Below are positions 1 to 9,493 of a stretch of DNA of 64,000 nt, piece after piece. The DNA lies in assembly GCF_002797535.1 (NCBI RefSeq), contig NZ_PGFD01000002.1, positions 434,001-498,000 on the forward strand. Direction: 5' to 3'. Positions within the stretch are counted from its first letter, which is position 1, and each line of letters starts with the position of its first letter. The translations under genes and the position numbers were made by a program. The DNA is from Chryseobacterium geocarposphaerae. Lineage in GTDB: Bacteria; Bacteroidota; Bacteroidia; Flavobacteriales; Weeksellaceae. Under the pieces are notes generated by a model. It had not been told where the DNA came from. It made no database searches and saw only the letters and a list, made by a program, of their open reading frames with translations.

Positions 1-26
1 TTCTTTATAAGGTCTTGTGAAGCCAT

Positions 27-1226
27 TTACGGGTTTATTTTATAGCTGGAAATCTTCCAGTCGCCATTTACATTTTTAAGCCCGAAAGTTACCTTCAATG
101 AAGTTGTTTTTCCGTTTTTATCGGTAACATCGTAGGTTGCATTTACACTTGCCGAATTTGTGCTGGTTCCGTTAGTCGTAATATTTTTAACGCTTACATT
201 TTTCACTGCTCCGAATCCTGAATTCGGATTTGAAAACGATTCATAGCTTCCCCAGCTTGGATTGCTTGATGCATTATAAGCTGCTTTAAGGTTTTGTGAG
301 CTTACATTATTTAAAAAGCTGTTTACTGTAGATCTTGGATCAGCTGTCGGCTGTTTAGGAGCTGCAGGCGTTGCAGGTGTGGCCGCCGGATCAGTAGGCG
401 TTGTCGCTGGTGTTGCTCCAGGATTATTCGGATCTACTACAGCAGGATCCTGATTAACCGCAGTAGAGTCTACTTTAGGAACTTCCGGAACTTTCAATGC
501 TGCAGGATTAACATCCAGTCCGATCTTAGACATCTTGAAGGTCTTAGCAGTTGTTTTTACCGAAACAGTGATGTCAATTTTGCCATCAATTACTTTAGCG
601 GCAGGAATTGATGAAAACTTTAAATTAAATCCTTTAAAATTGTTATCCTGCATCAGGTTTTTAGCCGTTGCCAGCTTCACTCCGTTGCTGAAGACTTCAA
701 GGGTTGCTTCTAAACCTGCTCCTGTAAAAGATACCGGATTTCCAGCATTATCTACCAATCTCGGAACAATTTGCAGAGCAGTCGGCGCTCCGGTTCCGTC
801 ATCTCCTGTAGGTCTTGTAAGAATGCTTAATGAGTTTGCTCTTACATCATTCGGATCACTTTCTTTTGCTTTATCATCCCCGAAAATATTCATTTCACCT
901 AAAGAAGGCGGTGCTGTACTTGCCCACTCTATCCCGTTTTTCTGAGCCACTTCATCTGCCATAGCCATAATTTCCGGAACTTTTTTGCCGTTAATTAACT
1001 GTCCCAGAGCTTTAAGCTCATTGATATCTCCATCTGCCTCTACTCCAAATGTTTTTAAAATATATAAGGCTTCATTAAATTTAATCTGCTTGATGGTAGG
1101 CAGACTTGAAGTCATATCATTAATACTGGACTGTAATGTTTTTGTATTCGTTGCATCTACATGATCTTTTTTACATGCCGTAAACAGCAATAAACTGAGA
1201 ATTAGTAGGAAAGAAAACTTTTTCAT
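27..1226 (-). CDS. Lipoprotein with C-terminal NTF2-like (DUF4878-like) domain
   Basis: Exported lipoprotein of unknown function. The N-terminus is a type II signal peptide with lipobox LFTAC, so Cys18 should be acylated. Residues about 20-245 form a region I do not recognise. Residues about 250-295 are a Pro/Ala/Thr-rich linker typical of surface proteins. The last 100 residues begin with a helix (STVNSFLNN) and continue with alternating strands ending in GDWKISSYKI, which resembles the NTF2-like DUF4878 fold. It is monocistronic or the last gene of a minus-strand unit. The lipoprotein call is secure; the NTF2-like call is inference from pattern. Confidence 0.85.
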   Translation of the reverse strand: MKKFSFLLILSLLLFTACKKDHVDATNTKTLQSSINDMTSSLPTIKQIKFNEALYILKTFGVEADGDINELKALGQLINGKKVPEIMAMADEVAQKNGIEWASTAPPSLGEMNIFGDDKAKESDPNDVRANSLSILTRPTGDDGTGAPTALQIVPRLVDNAGNPVSFTGAGLEATLEVFSNGVKLATAKNLMQDNNFKGFNLKFSSIPAAKVIDGKIDITVSVKTTAKTFKMSKIGLDVNPAALKVPEVPKVDSTAVNQDPAVVDPNNPGATPATTPTDPAATPATPAAPKQPTADPRSTVNSFLNNVSSQNLKAAYNASSNPSWGSYESFSNPNSGFGAVKNVSVKNITTNGTSTNSASVNATYDVTDKNGKTTSLKVTFGLKNVNGDWKISSYKINP

Positions 1227-1276
1227 TTTTTTCTGGTTTGCTGCAAATTTAGTAAAACCATTTATTAATGAAGGTT

Positions 1277-2296
1277 TTATTTTTTATTTTGTTTTTCTTT
1301 TAAATCATCTTTAAAAAATGAACTGAAAATGTTCTGCATATTTGGGAATGATACATCCTGCCAGTAATTTGATGAATAGTTGCTGTTGTTTTTATTAAAC
1401 TTAACTTTTCCTTCCACATCATCATTATCACTAAAATCTAACTCTGTAGGATAAAAGTTTTTATAAGAAATCAGTTGATTATAATCTGGCTCACTTTTAT
1501 GTTTTAGCTTTAAGTATCCGATTTCATTAGACTCTAAAAAATCTCTGAGTGTTTTTTGCGAGTCTTTTTCATAGGAGTGATTGATAAGCGAACTCATGTC
1601 GTACAGTCTGTAACCAAAAAATGCAATCTCTTTTTCTTTAAGTGCGCTTCCACTGATTTCGATTTCGTCCTTTGTATTTCCCTTTAATTCTTTGATAACA
1701 GCATTCTTATTTTTATATTCTGTAATATTTCCTACACTCATTAATCTTGGCAAATCTAAAAATGCATTGTAGTCAAGATTTCCTGTTTGTTTTCTGTCGG
1801 TGGATGGATTTTCCAATCTGAAAATTCTGTATTGTTGTACGTCTTTGCTTTTCAGCTTTTTGGTTTTGTTATCAAAAACATAGGTTGCAACCCCGTCAAC
1901 ATAACAATTCAGCTTACCGTTGACCGTTACATAAGCATTAAAGTTTCCTTTTATGATGGCGTATTTTGCAGGCTTGTTATTTTTAATAACGACCGCTTCG
2001 ATATCTTTTACTCTGTCATTAAGCTTCACAACGTCTTTGTTTATCTCATCGAATGAGAGGTTTGCCACAGCAATATTGTCGTAAACAAGCTGAAATTTTG
2101 CTTGTTCAGGAGTTATGGAAGATTTCTCAATTTTTCCATCGATGTCGGAAGTTGCCAGAATATTTCCGTCCTTTCCAAAGACAACAACTTTGGGTAATGG
2201 CTGTCCTGTTTTTTCAGAAACAAAACTGATAGTTTGAGCATTAAACAAACTGAATAGGATGATAAATAACAGGTTTAATAGAAACGTTTTTTTCAT
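1277..2296 (-). CDS. Secreted protein with N-terminal carboxypeptidase-regulatory-like region
   Basis: Unknown function. A signal peptide ends near FNAQ (residues 18-21). The next 80 residues (SEKTGQPLPKVVVFGKDGNI, then a DGKI turn) look like the CarboxypepD-regulatory beta-sandwich common at the start of Bacteroidetes outer-membrane and periplasmic proteins. The remaining 240 residues are charged and without recognisable motifs, including Lys/Asn-rich stretches near the C-terminus. There is no T9SS sorting domain and no lipobox. It lies downstream of the act operon on the same strand but behind a clear terminator, so it is probably transcribed separately. Confidence 0.8.
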   Translation of the reverse strand: MKKTFLLNLLFIILFSLFNAQTISFVSEKTGQPLPKVVVFGKDGNILATSDIDGKIEKSSITPEQAKFQLVYDNIAVANLSFDEINKDVVKLNDRVKDIEAVVIKNNKPAKYAIIKGNFNAYVTVNGKLNCYVDGVATYVFDNKTKKLKSKDVQQYRIFRLENPSTDRKQTGNLDYNAFLDLPRLMSVGNITEYKNKNAVIKELKGNTKDEIEISGSALKEKEIAFFGYRLYDMSSLINHSYEKDSQKTLRDFLESNEIGYLKLKHKSEPDYNQLISYKNFYPTELDFSDNDDVEGKVKFNKNNSNYSSNYWQDVSFPNMQNIFSSFFKDDLKEKQNKK

Positions 2297-2393
2297 GGGT
2301 TTAATTGATTTATAAGTTAGCTCATTAAATCTATTTGTAAGACAACAAAACTTTTAAAATGGTTGCCTGTTTAATTTTAAAAACAGCTAATGC

Positions 2394-2430
2394 AAAAAAA
2401 AAAGACTGATTATAATAATCAGTCTTTTTT
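2394..2430. terminator. Intrinsic terminator after the act operon
   Basis: Perfect 8-bp stem GACTGATT / AATCAGTC (2404-2411 with 2417-2424) and a 5-nt loop, flanked by an A-run on the left and a T-run on the right. It can act in both directions. On the minus strand it lies just past the actF stop and ends the respiratory operon. Confidence 0.85.
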
Positions 2431-2455
2431 GTCTTTATCTTGTTACAAGTTTTCC

Positions 2456-3787
2456 TTAGAAAGGATACTCATAAATTTCAGATTCGTGTAAGAATGGGTT
2501 TCCTGTAGGGATCAATTTCAATTTAGACAATGCTGAAAGCACAGTAAACATAAATAATCCGGCTACGAATAGGATAGCTCCTGCCACTAATAAGAATACT
2601 TCAGGAGTGTTCCAGTATGGACCTACCGTTCCCGGCATTACCATGTTGAAGTAATCTAAGATGTGACCACAAATAACTACTACAGCCATTGTTGTAACCA
2701 CTTTATAGTTTCTCTTGATGCTGCTACTTACTAATACTAATAAAGGTAATAGGAAGTTTACAATAAGCATTGGTAAGAACGTTGGAGAATAGTGTTGGAA
2801 TCTTCCAAAGAAGTAATTAACCTCTTCCGGAACGTTCGCATACCAGTACAACATGAACTGAGCGAACCATGTATACGTCCAAAGCATACTTGTAGCGAAA
2901 AGGAATACTCCTAAATCGTGCAAGTGATTATCATTGAACTGAGGTAAGAAACCATTTTTCTTTAGGTAAACACTTAAAAGGATGATTACTGCGATACCAC
3001 TTGAAAGGCAGCTAACCATTGAATACCAGATATACATTGTAGAATACCAGTGAGGGTCAATAGACATCAACCAGTCCCAAGCCCAAGCTGCAGAAGCAAA
3101 TCCGAAGAATGCGATATACCCTACTGCCCATCTGTAAAGCATTTGGTAATCTACTTTAGATTTTGTCTCATCTACTTTCTTAGACTGAGCTTTCAGTTTC
3201 CATGCAAAGAAAGATGCTCCCAATACATAGATGAAAGTTCTTACAGCATAGAAAGGTATATTTAAGAATCTTTTCTTTTCAAATAGGATTACGTCGAAGT
3301 GAGCAGATTCCGGGTCTGTCAATTCAGGATCCATCCAATGGAATAAGTGACCATTATGAGTGATATTTAAAATCATTAAGATAATTAAAATAGCACCACC
3401 CCAAGGAATATAAGAAGCAATAGCTTCCATTACTCTTGTAATAATGATTGGCCATCCTGCGTGTGCAGCGTGCTGAATAGAATAGAAGAATAATACACAG
3501 CAGCTAACTCCAAAGAAAAATACAGCTACGAAATGTATTGCTGCTAAAGGCTGGTTGTGAACCTGCAAAGTAGCGTGCTCAAGGTGAGCAGCTTGATCCT
3601 GAGGTCCTACCATTTCACTTGAATGTGTAGGTGCAGTATGACCAGAAGCATGAACAGCCTCCATCATTTCTCCTATTTTTTCAGTAGAAAGTCCCTTATT
3701 CATAAAGAAACCAATACCAAATAGAACTAAACCTACAACAAGAAGGATTATAGAAGTTGATTTTAATTTTGGTGAAAAACTATACAT
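2456..3787 (-). CDS. actF: Alternative complex III subunit ActF (membrane quinone-site subunit)
   Basis: Integral membrane subunit of alternative complex III, which oxidises menaquinol and passes electrons to cytochrome c or directly to an oxidase. The 443 residues contain about ten hydrophobic helices, starting at residue 12. The Trp/Tyr-rich helices such as WYSTMYIWYSM and the segment WTYTWFAQFMLYWYANVPEE are typical of this family of NrfD/PsrC relatives. A His-rich loop (residues 45-80) follows the first helix. It is the last of six co-directional genes, 8 bp after actE, and is followed by a terminator. The sequence shows no cox genes downstream. Confidence 0.93.
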   Translation of the reverse strand: MYSFSPKLKSTSIILLVVGLVLFGIGFFMNKGLSTEKIGEMMEAVHASGHTAPTHSSEMVGPQDQAAHLEHATLQVHNQPLAAIHFVAVFFFGVSCCVLFFYSIQHAAHAGWPIIITRVMEAIASYIPWGGAILIILMILNITHNGHLFHWMDPELTDPESAHFDVILFEKKRFLNIPFYAVRTFIYVLGASFFAWKLKAQSKKVDETKSKVDYQMLYRWAVGYIAFFGFASAAWAWDWLMSIDPHWYSTMYIWYSMVSCLSSGIAVIILLSVYLKKNGFLPQFNDNHLHDLGVFLFATSMLWTYTWFAQFMLYWYANVPEEVNYFFGRFQHYSPTFLPMLIVNFLLPLLVLVSSSIKRNYKVVTTMAVVVICGHILDYFNMVMPGTVGPYWNTPEVFLLVAGAILFVAGLFMFTVLSALSKLKLIPTGNPFLHESEIYEYPF

Positions 3788-3795
3788 TTCTTTTC

Positions 3796-4476
3796 TTATT
3801 TTTTAGTTTCGGTAGTCGTTTCAGTTGTTGCCGGTGCCGCTGCTGCCGGTGCTGCCGCTCCTTTTTTGAAAGCACTCATCACATACATAGCTACTCTCCA
3901 TCTATCTCCTGCGTTCAATTGACCCGCGTAAGATCCCATGTTGTTTCTACCGTTCGTTAACACATAATGAACAGATCCTACAGTAATGTCTCTGTCTGCA
4001 TAATTTGGTACACCAGAATATGCTCCACTTTGTACGATAGGTCCTTGTCCGTCCCCTCCTACACCGTGACAAGCAGCACAAGTTTTTTCAAATAACAGTT
4101 TCCCTCTTTCGATATCTTTTTCTGCATTGGCAGGATTCAAAGGAGAAGATGTTACTGTTTTTGAAGCTTCATAACCCGCGTTGTACTCGTCTGTTGTTTT
4201 TGGAAGTAAACTTTCTTCAAAAACTCCGTCTTTATTTTGAGGTACGGATCCTTCTACCGGAGAAAGACCTGTTGCACCATTATTTTTAACAAATGCCGGA
4301 ATTTCATTTTCATGATCTGAATAAGCATCCTGAGCTTTCATCAATGGATCGTAAGCTACTGGAAAATACATATCAGGGAAATACACCAATGGGGTGTTTT
4401 CTTTCGGTCCGCAAGAGTTAAGTAAAACTGTTGTTAAACCTAAAACTGCTGTAATTCTTAATACATTCTTTTTCAT
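3796..4476 (-). CDS. actE: Alternative complex III subunit ActE (monohaem cytochrome c lipoprotein)
   Basis: Periplasmic monohaem cytochrome c of alternative complex III, lipid-anchored: lipobox LLNSCG near residues 18-23, haem site CAACHG in the second half, and a candidate distal Met in NNMGSYAG. The C-terminal tail is Ala/Pro/Thr-rich. The start at 4476 gives a standard signal peptide (MKKNVLRI) and lies one base after the actD stop. An ATG three codons upstream at 4485 is in frame and would overlap actD by 8 bp; the choice does not affect the mature protein. It passes electrons from the ActA/ActB relay towards the terminal oxidase by family analogy. Confidence 0.92.
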   Translation of the reverse strand: MKKNVLRITAVLGLTTVLLNSCGPKENTPLVYFPDMYFPVAYDPLMKAQDAYSDHENEIPAFVKNNGATGLSPVEGSVPQNKDGVFEESLLPKTTDEYNAGYEASKTVTSSPLNPANAEKDIERGKLLFEKTCAACHGVGGDGQGPIVQSGAYSGVPNYADRDITVGSVHYVLTNGRNNMGSYAGQLNAGDRWRVAMYVMSAFKKGAAAPAAAAPATTETTTETKK

Positions 4477-4477
4477 T

Positions 4478-4999
4478 TTAAGCATCTTTAACAGTTATTT
4501 CTTCAACTCCAGTTTCAATTAGCAACTGCTTTACAGATTCTACATCTTCAGTTACGAATTCCATCATGAATTTATCATCCGTTGTTCTTGGATCAGGATT
4601 TTGTGCAGGAGCTCCAGGATACATTTTATTTCTTACCAAGAAAGTTAATGACATCATGTGAGCAGCACAGAATACCATAAGCTCAAACATTGGAACTACA
4701 AATGCAGGCATATTGTGAGCCCAGTCAAAAGCTGGTTTACCACCAATATTTTGAGGCCAGTCATGATTCATCACATACCAAGTTACAGTAGCACCGATGG
4801 TAACACCGTAAAGCGCGTAGATGAATGCAGCATCAGAAATTCTTGTTTTCTTTAACCCTAAAGCTTTATCTAGTCCGTGAACCGGGAATGGAGTATAAAC
4901 TTCGTTTATTTTAATTCCTTTATCATTGAATGCTTTAACGCCGTTCATCAAATCGTCGTCGTCAGCATAAAGTCCGTATACAATTTTAGTGGTGCTCAT
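4478..4999 (-). CDS. actD: Alternative complex III subunit ActD (DUF3341)
   Basis: Small membrane subunit of alternative complex III. The first 65 residues form a soluble domain beginning with KIVYGLYADDDDLM, the usual N-terminus of DUF3341 proteins. Two hydrophobic helices follow (around AFIYALYGVTIGATVTWYV and FVVPMFELMVFCAAHMM), separated by a short W/D/N loop. I chose the start at 4999 because family members begin close to this motif; an in-frame ATG at 5026 would add nine Lys-rich residues encoded inside actC. With this start the gene overlaps actC by 14 bp, suggesting translational coupling. Confidence 0.92.
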   Translation of the reverse strand: MSTTKIVYGLYADDDDLMNGVKAFNDKGIKINEVYTPFPVHGLDKALGLKKTRISDAAFIYALYGVTIGATVTWYVMNHDWPQNIGGKPAFDWAHNMPAFVVPMFELMVFCAAHMMSLTFLVRNKMYPGAPAQNPDPRTTDDKFMMEFVTEDVESVKQLLIETGVEEITVKDA

Positions 5000-6383
5000 C
5001 TCCTTCTTTTGCTTTATAAGTTTCACCTGAGATTTTCAAAATCGATTTTAATTCAGCCTGTGCAATTACAGGGAATGTTCTTGCATATAATAAGAATAAT
5101 ACAGAGAAGAACCCGATTGTTCCTAAGTATACACCCACATCAATGATCGTTGGCTTAAACATTGTCCAAGATCCTGGTAAGTAGTCTCTAGAAAGGTTGA
5201 TAACGATGATATCAAAACGCTCGAACCACATACCGATGTTGATGATCAATGCAACGATGAATGTCCAGATAATGTTCGTTCTTAGTCTCTTGAACCAGAA
5301 AGAAGCAGGAACAACAAGGTTACAGATGATTAGTGACCAGAAAGCCCACCAGTAAGGACCTACTGCAGCACCCGGAGAAAGATACGTAAAGTCTTCGAAT
5401 CTAGATCCAGAATACCATCCGATGAAATATTCAGTTGCATAAGCTACAGTTACCATACCACCAGTTAAGATAATTACGATGTTCATAATTTCAATATGAT
5501 ACATTGTAATATACTCTTCTAAGTGACACACTTTTCTAGCTACCAACAATAGTGTTTGTACCATTGCAAATCCTGAGAAGATCGCACCAGCAACGAAGTA
5601 AGGAGGATAGATTGTAGAGTGCCACCCTTTAATTACTGAAGTCGCGAAGTCGAAGGATACGGTAGTGTGTACTGAGAATACAAGTGGAGTTGCCAAACCT
5701 GCAAGAACCAAAGAAAGTTCTTCGAATCTTTGCCAGTGTTTTGCTTTACCACCCCATCCGAATGCAAGGAATGTATAAATTTTCTTAGTCCAAGGAGTTT
5801 TAGCTCTATCTCTGATCATTGCAAAGTCAGGGATTAGTCCCATGAACCAGAATACAGTTGATACTGAGAAATACGTAGAGATCGCAAATACGTCCCAAAG
5901 TAGCGGAGAGTTAAAGTTCCCCCAAAGAGAACCGAACTGGTTTGGTAAAGGGAATACCCAATATCCTACCCAAACTCTACCCATGTGAATTACCGGGAAG
6001 ATTGCCGCCTGTACAACCGCAAAGATCGTCATTGCCTCTGCAGATCTGTTTACAGACATTCTCCATCTCTGTCTAAATAATAATAATACTGCTGAGATTA
6101 GGGTTCCGGCGTGACCAATACCTACCCACCATACGAAGTTGGTGATATCCCAACCCCAGTTAATAGTTCTGTTAAGCCCCCATGCTCCAATACCTGTTCC
6201 GATAGTATAAGCGATACATCCGAATCCATAGATGAATAGAACCAAGGCTGCATATAATGAGATCCACCATAATTTACCTGCTCTTTCTTCGATAGGTCGT
6301 GCAATATCTTCTGTGATATCGTGATAAGTTTTGTGACCAATAATTAGAGGTTCCCTTATCGGAGCTTCGTAATGTCCTGACAT
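4986..6383 (-). CDS. actC: Alternative complex III subunit ActC (NrfD/PsrC-type quinol subunit)
   Basis: Large polytopic subunit that binds menaquinol on the periplasmic side in known alternative complex III structures. It has 465 residues with about ten transmembrane helices. It starts MSGHYEAPIREPLIIG, the family's conserved amphipathic N-terminus, and includes the conserved WWVGIGHAGTLISAVLLL segment around residues 90-110 and several helix-embedded His and Glu residues. It lies 25 bp after actB and overlaps actD. Length and motif order match the family throughout, with no sign of damage. Confidence 0.95.
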   Translation of the reverse strand: MSGHYEAPIREPLIIGHKTYHDITEDIARPIEERAGKLWWISLYAALVLFIYGFGCIAYTIGTGIGAWGLNRTINWGWDITNFVWWVGIGHAGTLISAVLLLFRQRWRMSVNRSAEAMTIFAVVQAAIFPVIHMGRVWVGYWVFPLPNQFGSLWGNFNSPLLWDVFAISTYFSVSTVFWFMGLIPDFAMIRDRAKTPWTKKIYTFLAFGWGGKAKHWQRFEELSLVLAGLATPLVFSVHTTVSFDFATSVIKGWHSTIYPPYFVAGAIFSGFAMVQTLLLVARKVCHLEEYITMYHIEIMNIVIILTGGMVTVAYATEYFIGWYSGSRFEDFTYLSPGAAVGPYWWAFWSLIICNLVVPASFWFKRLRTNIIWTFIVALIINIGMWFERFDIIVINLSRDYLPGSWTMFKPTIIDVGVYLGTIGFFSVLFLLYARTFPVIAQAELKSILKISGETYKAKEGDEHH

Positions 6384-6408
6384 TTTTTACCTATTTATTA
6401 TTTAAACT

Positions 6409-9400
6409 TTATTTTTCTACTCTGTTTCTTACTTTAGTGTGATAGAACACATTTGGTTTTGTTCCGATCTCTTCAAGTAAATAATATCTTCTGTTGCTAG
6501 AGTACAATTCTCTTACTTCAGATTCTTTGTCATTCATGTCTCCAAACGTCATTGCTCCTGTAGAACAAGCCTTAGAACAAGCTGTTTGGAATTCTCCAGC
6601 TTTCACTTTTCTTCCTTCTTTCTTCGCTTCAAGAATAGTTGCCTGAGTCATTTGGATACACATAGAGCATTTCTCCATTACCCCTCTCGTTCTTACAACT
6701 ACATCTGGATTTAATACCATTCTTCCTAAATCGTTGTTCATGTTGAAATCGAACTTGTCGTTTAGGTTGTATGTAAACCAGTTGAAACGTCTTACTTTAT
6801 ATGGACAGTTGTTCGCACAATATCTTGTACCAATACATCTGTTATATGCCATATGATTTTGACCTTGCTTACCGTGTGAAGTAGCCGCAACCGGACATAC
6901 AGTTTCACATGGAGCGTGGTTACAGTGCTGACACATTACCGGTTGGAAAATTACATCCGGATTTTCAGCAGGATGGTTTAGGGCACCTCCTTCTTTGTTG
7001 AATGCAGTTCCATATAATTCAGGAACAGCCAATCCATCTTTTAATCCTTCATAAACTTCCACTTTTTGTTTAGCAGAATAGTAACGATCAATTCTTAACC
7101 AGTACATATCTCTAGACATTCTGATCTCATCTTTTCCTACAACAGGAACGTTGTTCTCAGCCTGACAAGCAATAATACATGCTCCACAACCTGTACAAGA
7201 ATTCAAGTCGATTGATAAGTTAAAGTGAGGTCCGTCTGTATCATCGAAAGCATCCCAAAGATCAATTTTTCTTGCAGGAAGTGCTCCACTGATGGTATGA
7301 TATTCCAATGGTTTATTCCATCCATTGTGTTCATCATCAAATGCTACGTTTAAGTAATCAGCCAAAGGAACTTCTTTAGCAATTTCATAACGTCCCATTA
7401 ATGTATTTTGAAGCTGAATACCTGCAAATTCGTGATCTTCTCCTGTTTTTTCAATCTTAGCGTTAGAAACAACTAAGTTAGAACCGTCAAATAAAGGATA
7501 AGCGTTTACACCTGTTTCAGCAGTAGCTCCCGAGTTTTTCTTTCCATAACCCAATGCAAGACCTACAGATCCGTCAGCTTGTCCCGGTTGGATGAATACA
7601 GGAACGTCTTTTATTGTTACTCCATTTACAGTAAGGTTTACGATAGAACCATCTAACTGCATTCTCGCGTTAAGATCGTTATCAATACCTAATCTTTCTG
7701 CATCTTTCGGAGAAATTGTCAAGTAGTTATCCCAAGACATTCTTGTCAGTGGATCCGGTAATTCTTGCAACCAAGGGTTGTTTGCCTGAGTACCATCTCC
7801 CATAGAAGTCTTAGTATACAATACCAATTCTAAATCAGAAGCTTTGAAACCATTCAATTCAGCAACGGCCTGAGCAGCGTTTCCTCCTGCATAAGACAAG
7901 GTCGTAGCATTTGGAGATACGTTGATCCCATTATATAAAGCTTTGTTGAAAGAAGTTCCTCCTAAAATAGAAGAAGCATTCGCTTTTAAATAATCATAAT
8001 AATTATTAGCAGCATTGTTTTTACCATTTTTCCAAACCAATAAAGACTCTTCAATCTGTCTTGATTTGTAAATTTTCTGGATTGTTGGCTGCATTAATGA
8101 ATATACACCTGTCTGAGGCTCTATATCTCCCCAAGACTCTAACCAGTTAGCAACTGGAATAACAGCCTTAGCTGCTTTGTACATTTCATTTTTCTTATCA
8201 GCAACTGCGATTACATAAGGAACTTTAGTTAAAGATTTTTTGAAATCTTCTCCTTTATGATAAGAATAAATCGGGTCAACATTGTTAGCGATCAATACAC
8301 CAACCTGCCCAGCGTTTACCCATCCAAGGAATTCCTGGAATCTTGCTTTATCAAAATCTTTTAGGAAGTTCGCTTTACCTGTGAAAGCAACTGAACCTAA
8401 TTTTTGGTTAATTAAGTGAGCTAAAACCTGAGCACCTTTAGAACCATCAGCAAAAACAACAGCTTTACTGCCTTTTGCCTGTAATTCTTTAGCGATTTCG
8501 TTAGCCGTTTTATCTGATGAACCACCACCAACGATTGCATTGTAAACTTCAACCAAAGTTTTGTTCACTGCGCTTGGCTTTAATCTGATTCTTTCGTCAG
8601 CATTAGCACCCGTTAAAGACATGTTAGATTCTACCTGAATGTGTCTTAACATGTTTGGTCCCGGCTTTCTTGCTGCTGCGTAAGAAGTTTCTAAGCTTCC
8701 TGCATTATAATCTCCTAAGAAATCAGCGTGGAAACCAACTACCAATTCAGTTCCTTTAAGATCGTAAACAGGTAATGCTCTTGTTCCGAATACTTCCTGA
8801 GCTGCGTCTAATGCTGCAGCATAAGGGAAAGCATCATAAGTTACCAATTCTGCTGTAGGATATTTTGCTTTGAATTCAGCAAATAATTTTTTGAAAGTAG
8901 GGGATGCAAAAGAATGTGACAATAACACAATTCTTTTACCTGCAGCTTTCGCTTCTTCCAACCCTTTAATTACAAAACTGTCTACTTTATCGAAAGTCTC
9001 GTCTTTTCCTTCAAATTTAGGTTGCTTTACTTTATCATTATCATAAAGAGAAAGTACACTCGCCTGAGCTCTTGCATTTGTTTTTCCTAAATCGCCAGCA
9101 GCTGGATTCGGCTCAATTTTGATAGGTCTTCCTTCTCTGGTTTTTACTAAAACACTAGCAAAGTCAAAACCGTCGAAATATGTTGAAGCGTAATAATTTG
9201 GAACCCCCGGAATAATATCATGTGGTTTTACCACGTAAGGAATCGTTTTAATTACCGGAGCTTCACAGGCAGCCAATGTTACCGCTGCTGTAGAGAAACC
9301 TAATAATTTTAAGAAATCTCTTCTTGAAGTACTGGAACCGTTCTGTTCCGCATCTCCAAGGAAATCTTCTACAGGAATTTCTTCCTGGAACTCTTTCTGA

Positions 9401-9471
9401 GCCAGCTTATTGTTTAAAGCCGGATCTTTAAGTTCGTGAATACTTCTAAATTGTATTTTGTTTGAAGCCAT
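6409..9471 (-). CDS. actB: Alternative complex III subunit ActB (molybdopterin-like plus Fe-S ferredoxin fusion)
   Basis: Peripheral periplasmic subunit of 1020 residues. Residues about 50-75 carry a twin-arginine signal (SRRDFLKLLG) followed by LAAC, so it may be a Tat-exported lipoprotein. Residues about 75-740 resemble a molybdopterin oxidoreductase that in this family lacks the cofactor. From about residue 755 there are four cysteine clusters: CTGCGACIIAC, CQHCNHAPCETVCP, CIGTRYCANNCP, and CSMC with a distant CSKAC. This is the ferredoxin-like arrangement that holds three 4Fe-4S and one 3Fe-4S cluster in characterised complexes. It relays electrons from the quinol site to ActA and ActE haems. 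Confidence 0.96.
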   Translation of the reverse strand: MASNKIQFRSIHELKDPALNNKLAQKEFQEEIPVEDFLGDAEQNGSSTSRRDFLKLLGFSTAAVTLAACEAPVIKTIPYVVKPHDIIPGVPNYYASTYFDGFDFASVLVKTREGRPIKIEPNPAAGDLGKTNARAQASVLSLYDNDKVKQPKFEGKDETFDKVDSFVIKGLEEAKAAGKRIVLLSHSFASPTFKKLFAEFKAKYPTAELVTYDAFPYAAALDAAQEVFGTRALPVYDLKGTELVVGFHADFLGDYNAGSLETSYAAARKPGPNMLRHIQVESNMSLTGANADERIRLKPSAVNKTLVEVYNAIVGGGSSDKTANEIAKELQAKGSKAVVFADGSKGAQVLAHLINQKLGSVAFTGKANFLKDFDKARFQEFLGWVNAGQVGVLIANNVDPIYSYHKGEDFKKSLTKVPYVIAVADKKNEMYKAAKAVIPVANWLESWGDIEPQTGVYSLMQPTIQKIYKSRQIEESLLVWKNGKNNAANNYYDYLKANASSILGGTSFNKALYNGINVSPNATTLSYAGGNAAQAVAELNGFKASDLELVLYTKTSMGDGTQANNPWLQELPDPLTRMSWDNYLTISPKDAERLGIDNDLNARMQLDGSIVNLTVNGVTIKDVPVFIQPGQADGSVGLALGYGKKNSGATAETGVNAYPLFDGSNLVVSNAKIEKTGEDHEFAGIQLQNTLMGRYEIAKEVPLADYLNVAFDDEHNGWNKPLEYHTISGALPARKIDLWDAFDDTDGPHFNLSIDLNSCTGCGACIIACQAENNVPVVGKDEIRMSRDMYWLRIDRYYSAKQKVEVYEGLKDGLAVPELYGTAFNKEGGALNHPAENPDVIFQPVMCQHCNHAPCETVCPVAATSHGKQGQNHMAYNRCIGTRYCANNCPYKVRRFNWFTYNLNDKFDFNMNNDLGRMVLNPDVVVRTRGVMEKCSMCIQMTQATILEAKKEGRKVKAGEFQTACSKACSTGAMTFGDMNDKESEVRELYSSNRRYYLLEEIGTKPNVFYHTKVRNRVEK

Positions 9472-9493
9472 TTATACTTCTAATTTTTAGTTA

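Noticed and set aside
535..945. 136-residue plus-strand frame
   Set aside because: It is antisense to the lipoprotein gene at 27-1226, with no ribosome site and no recognisable family; an ordinary shadow frame.
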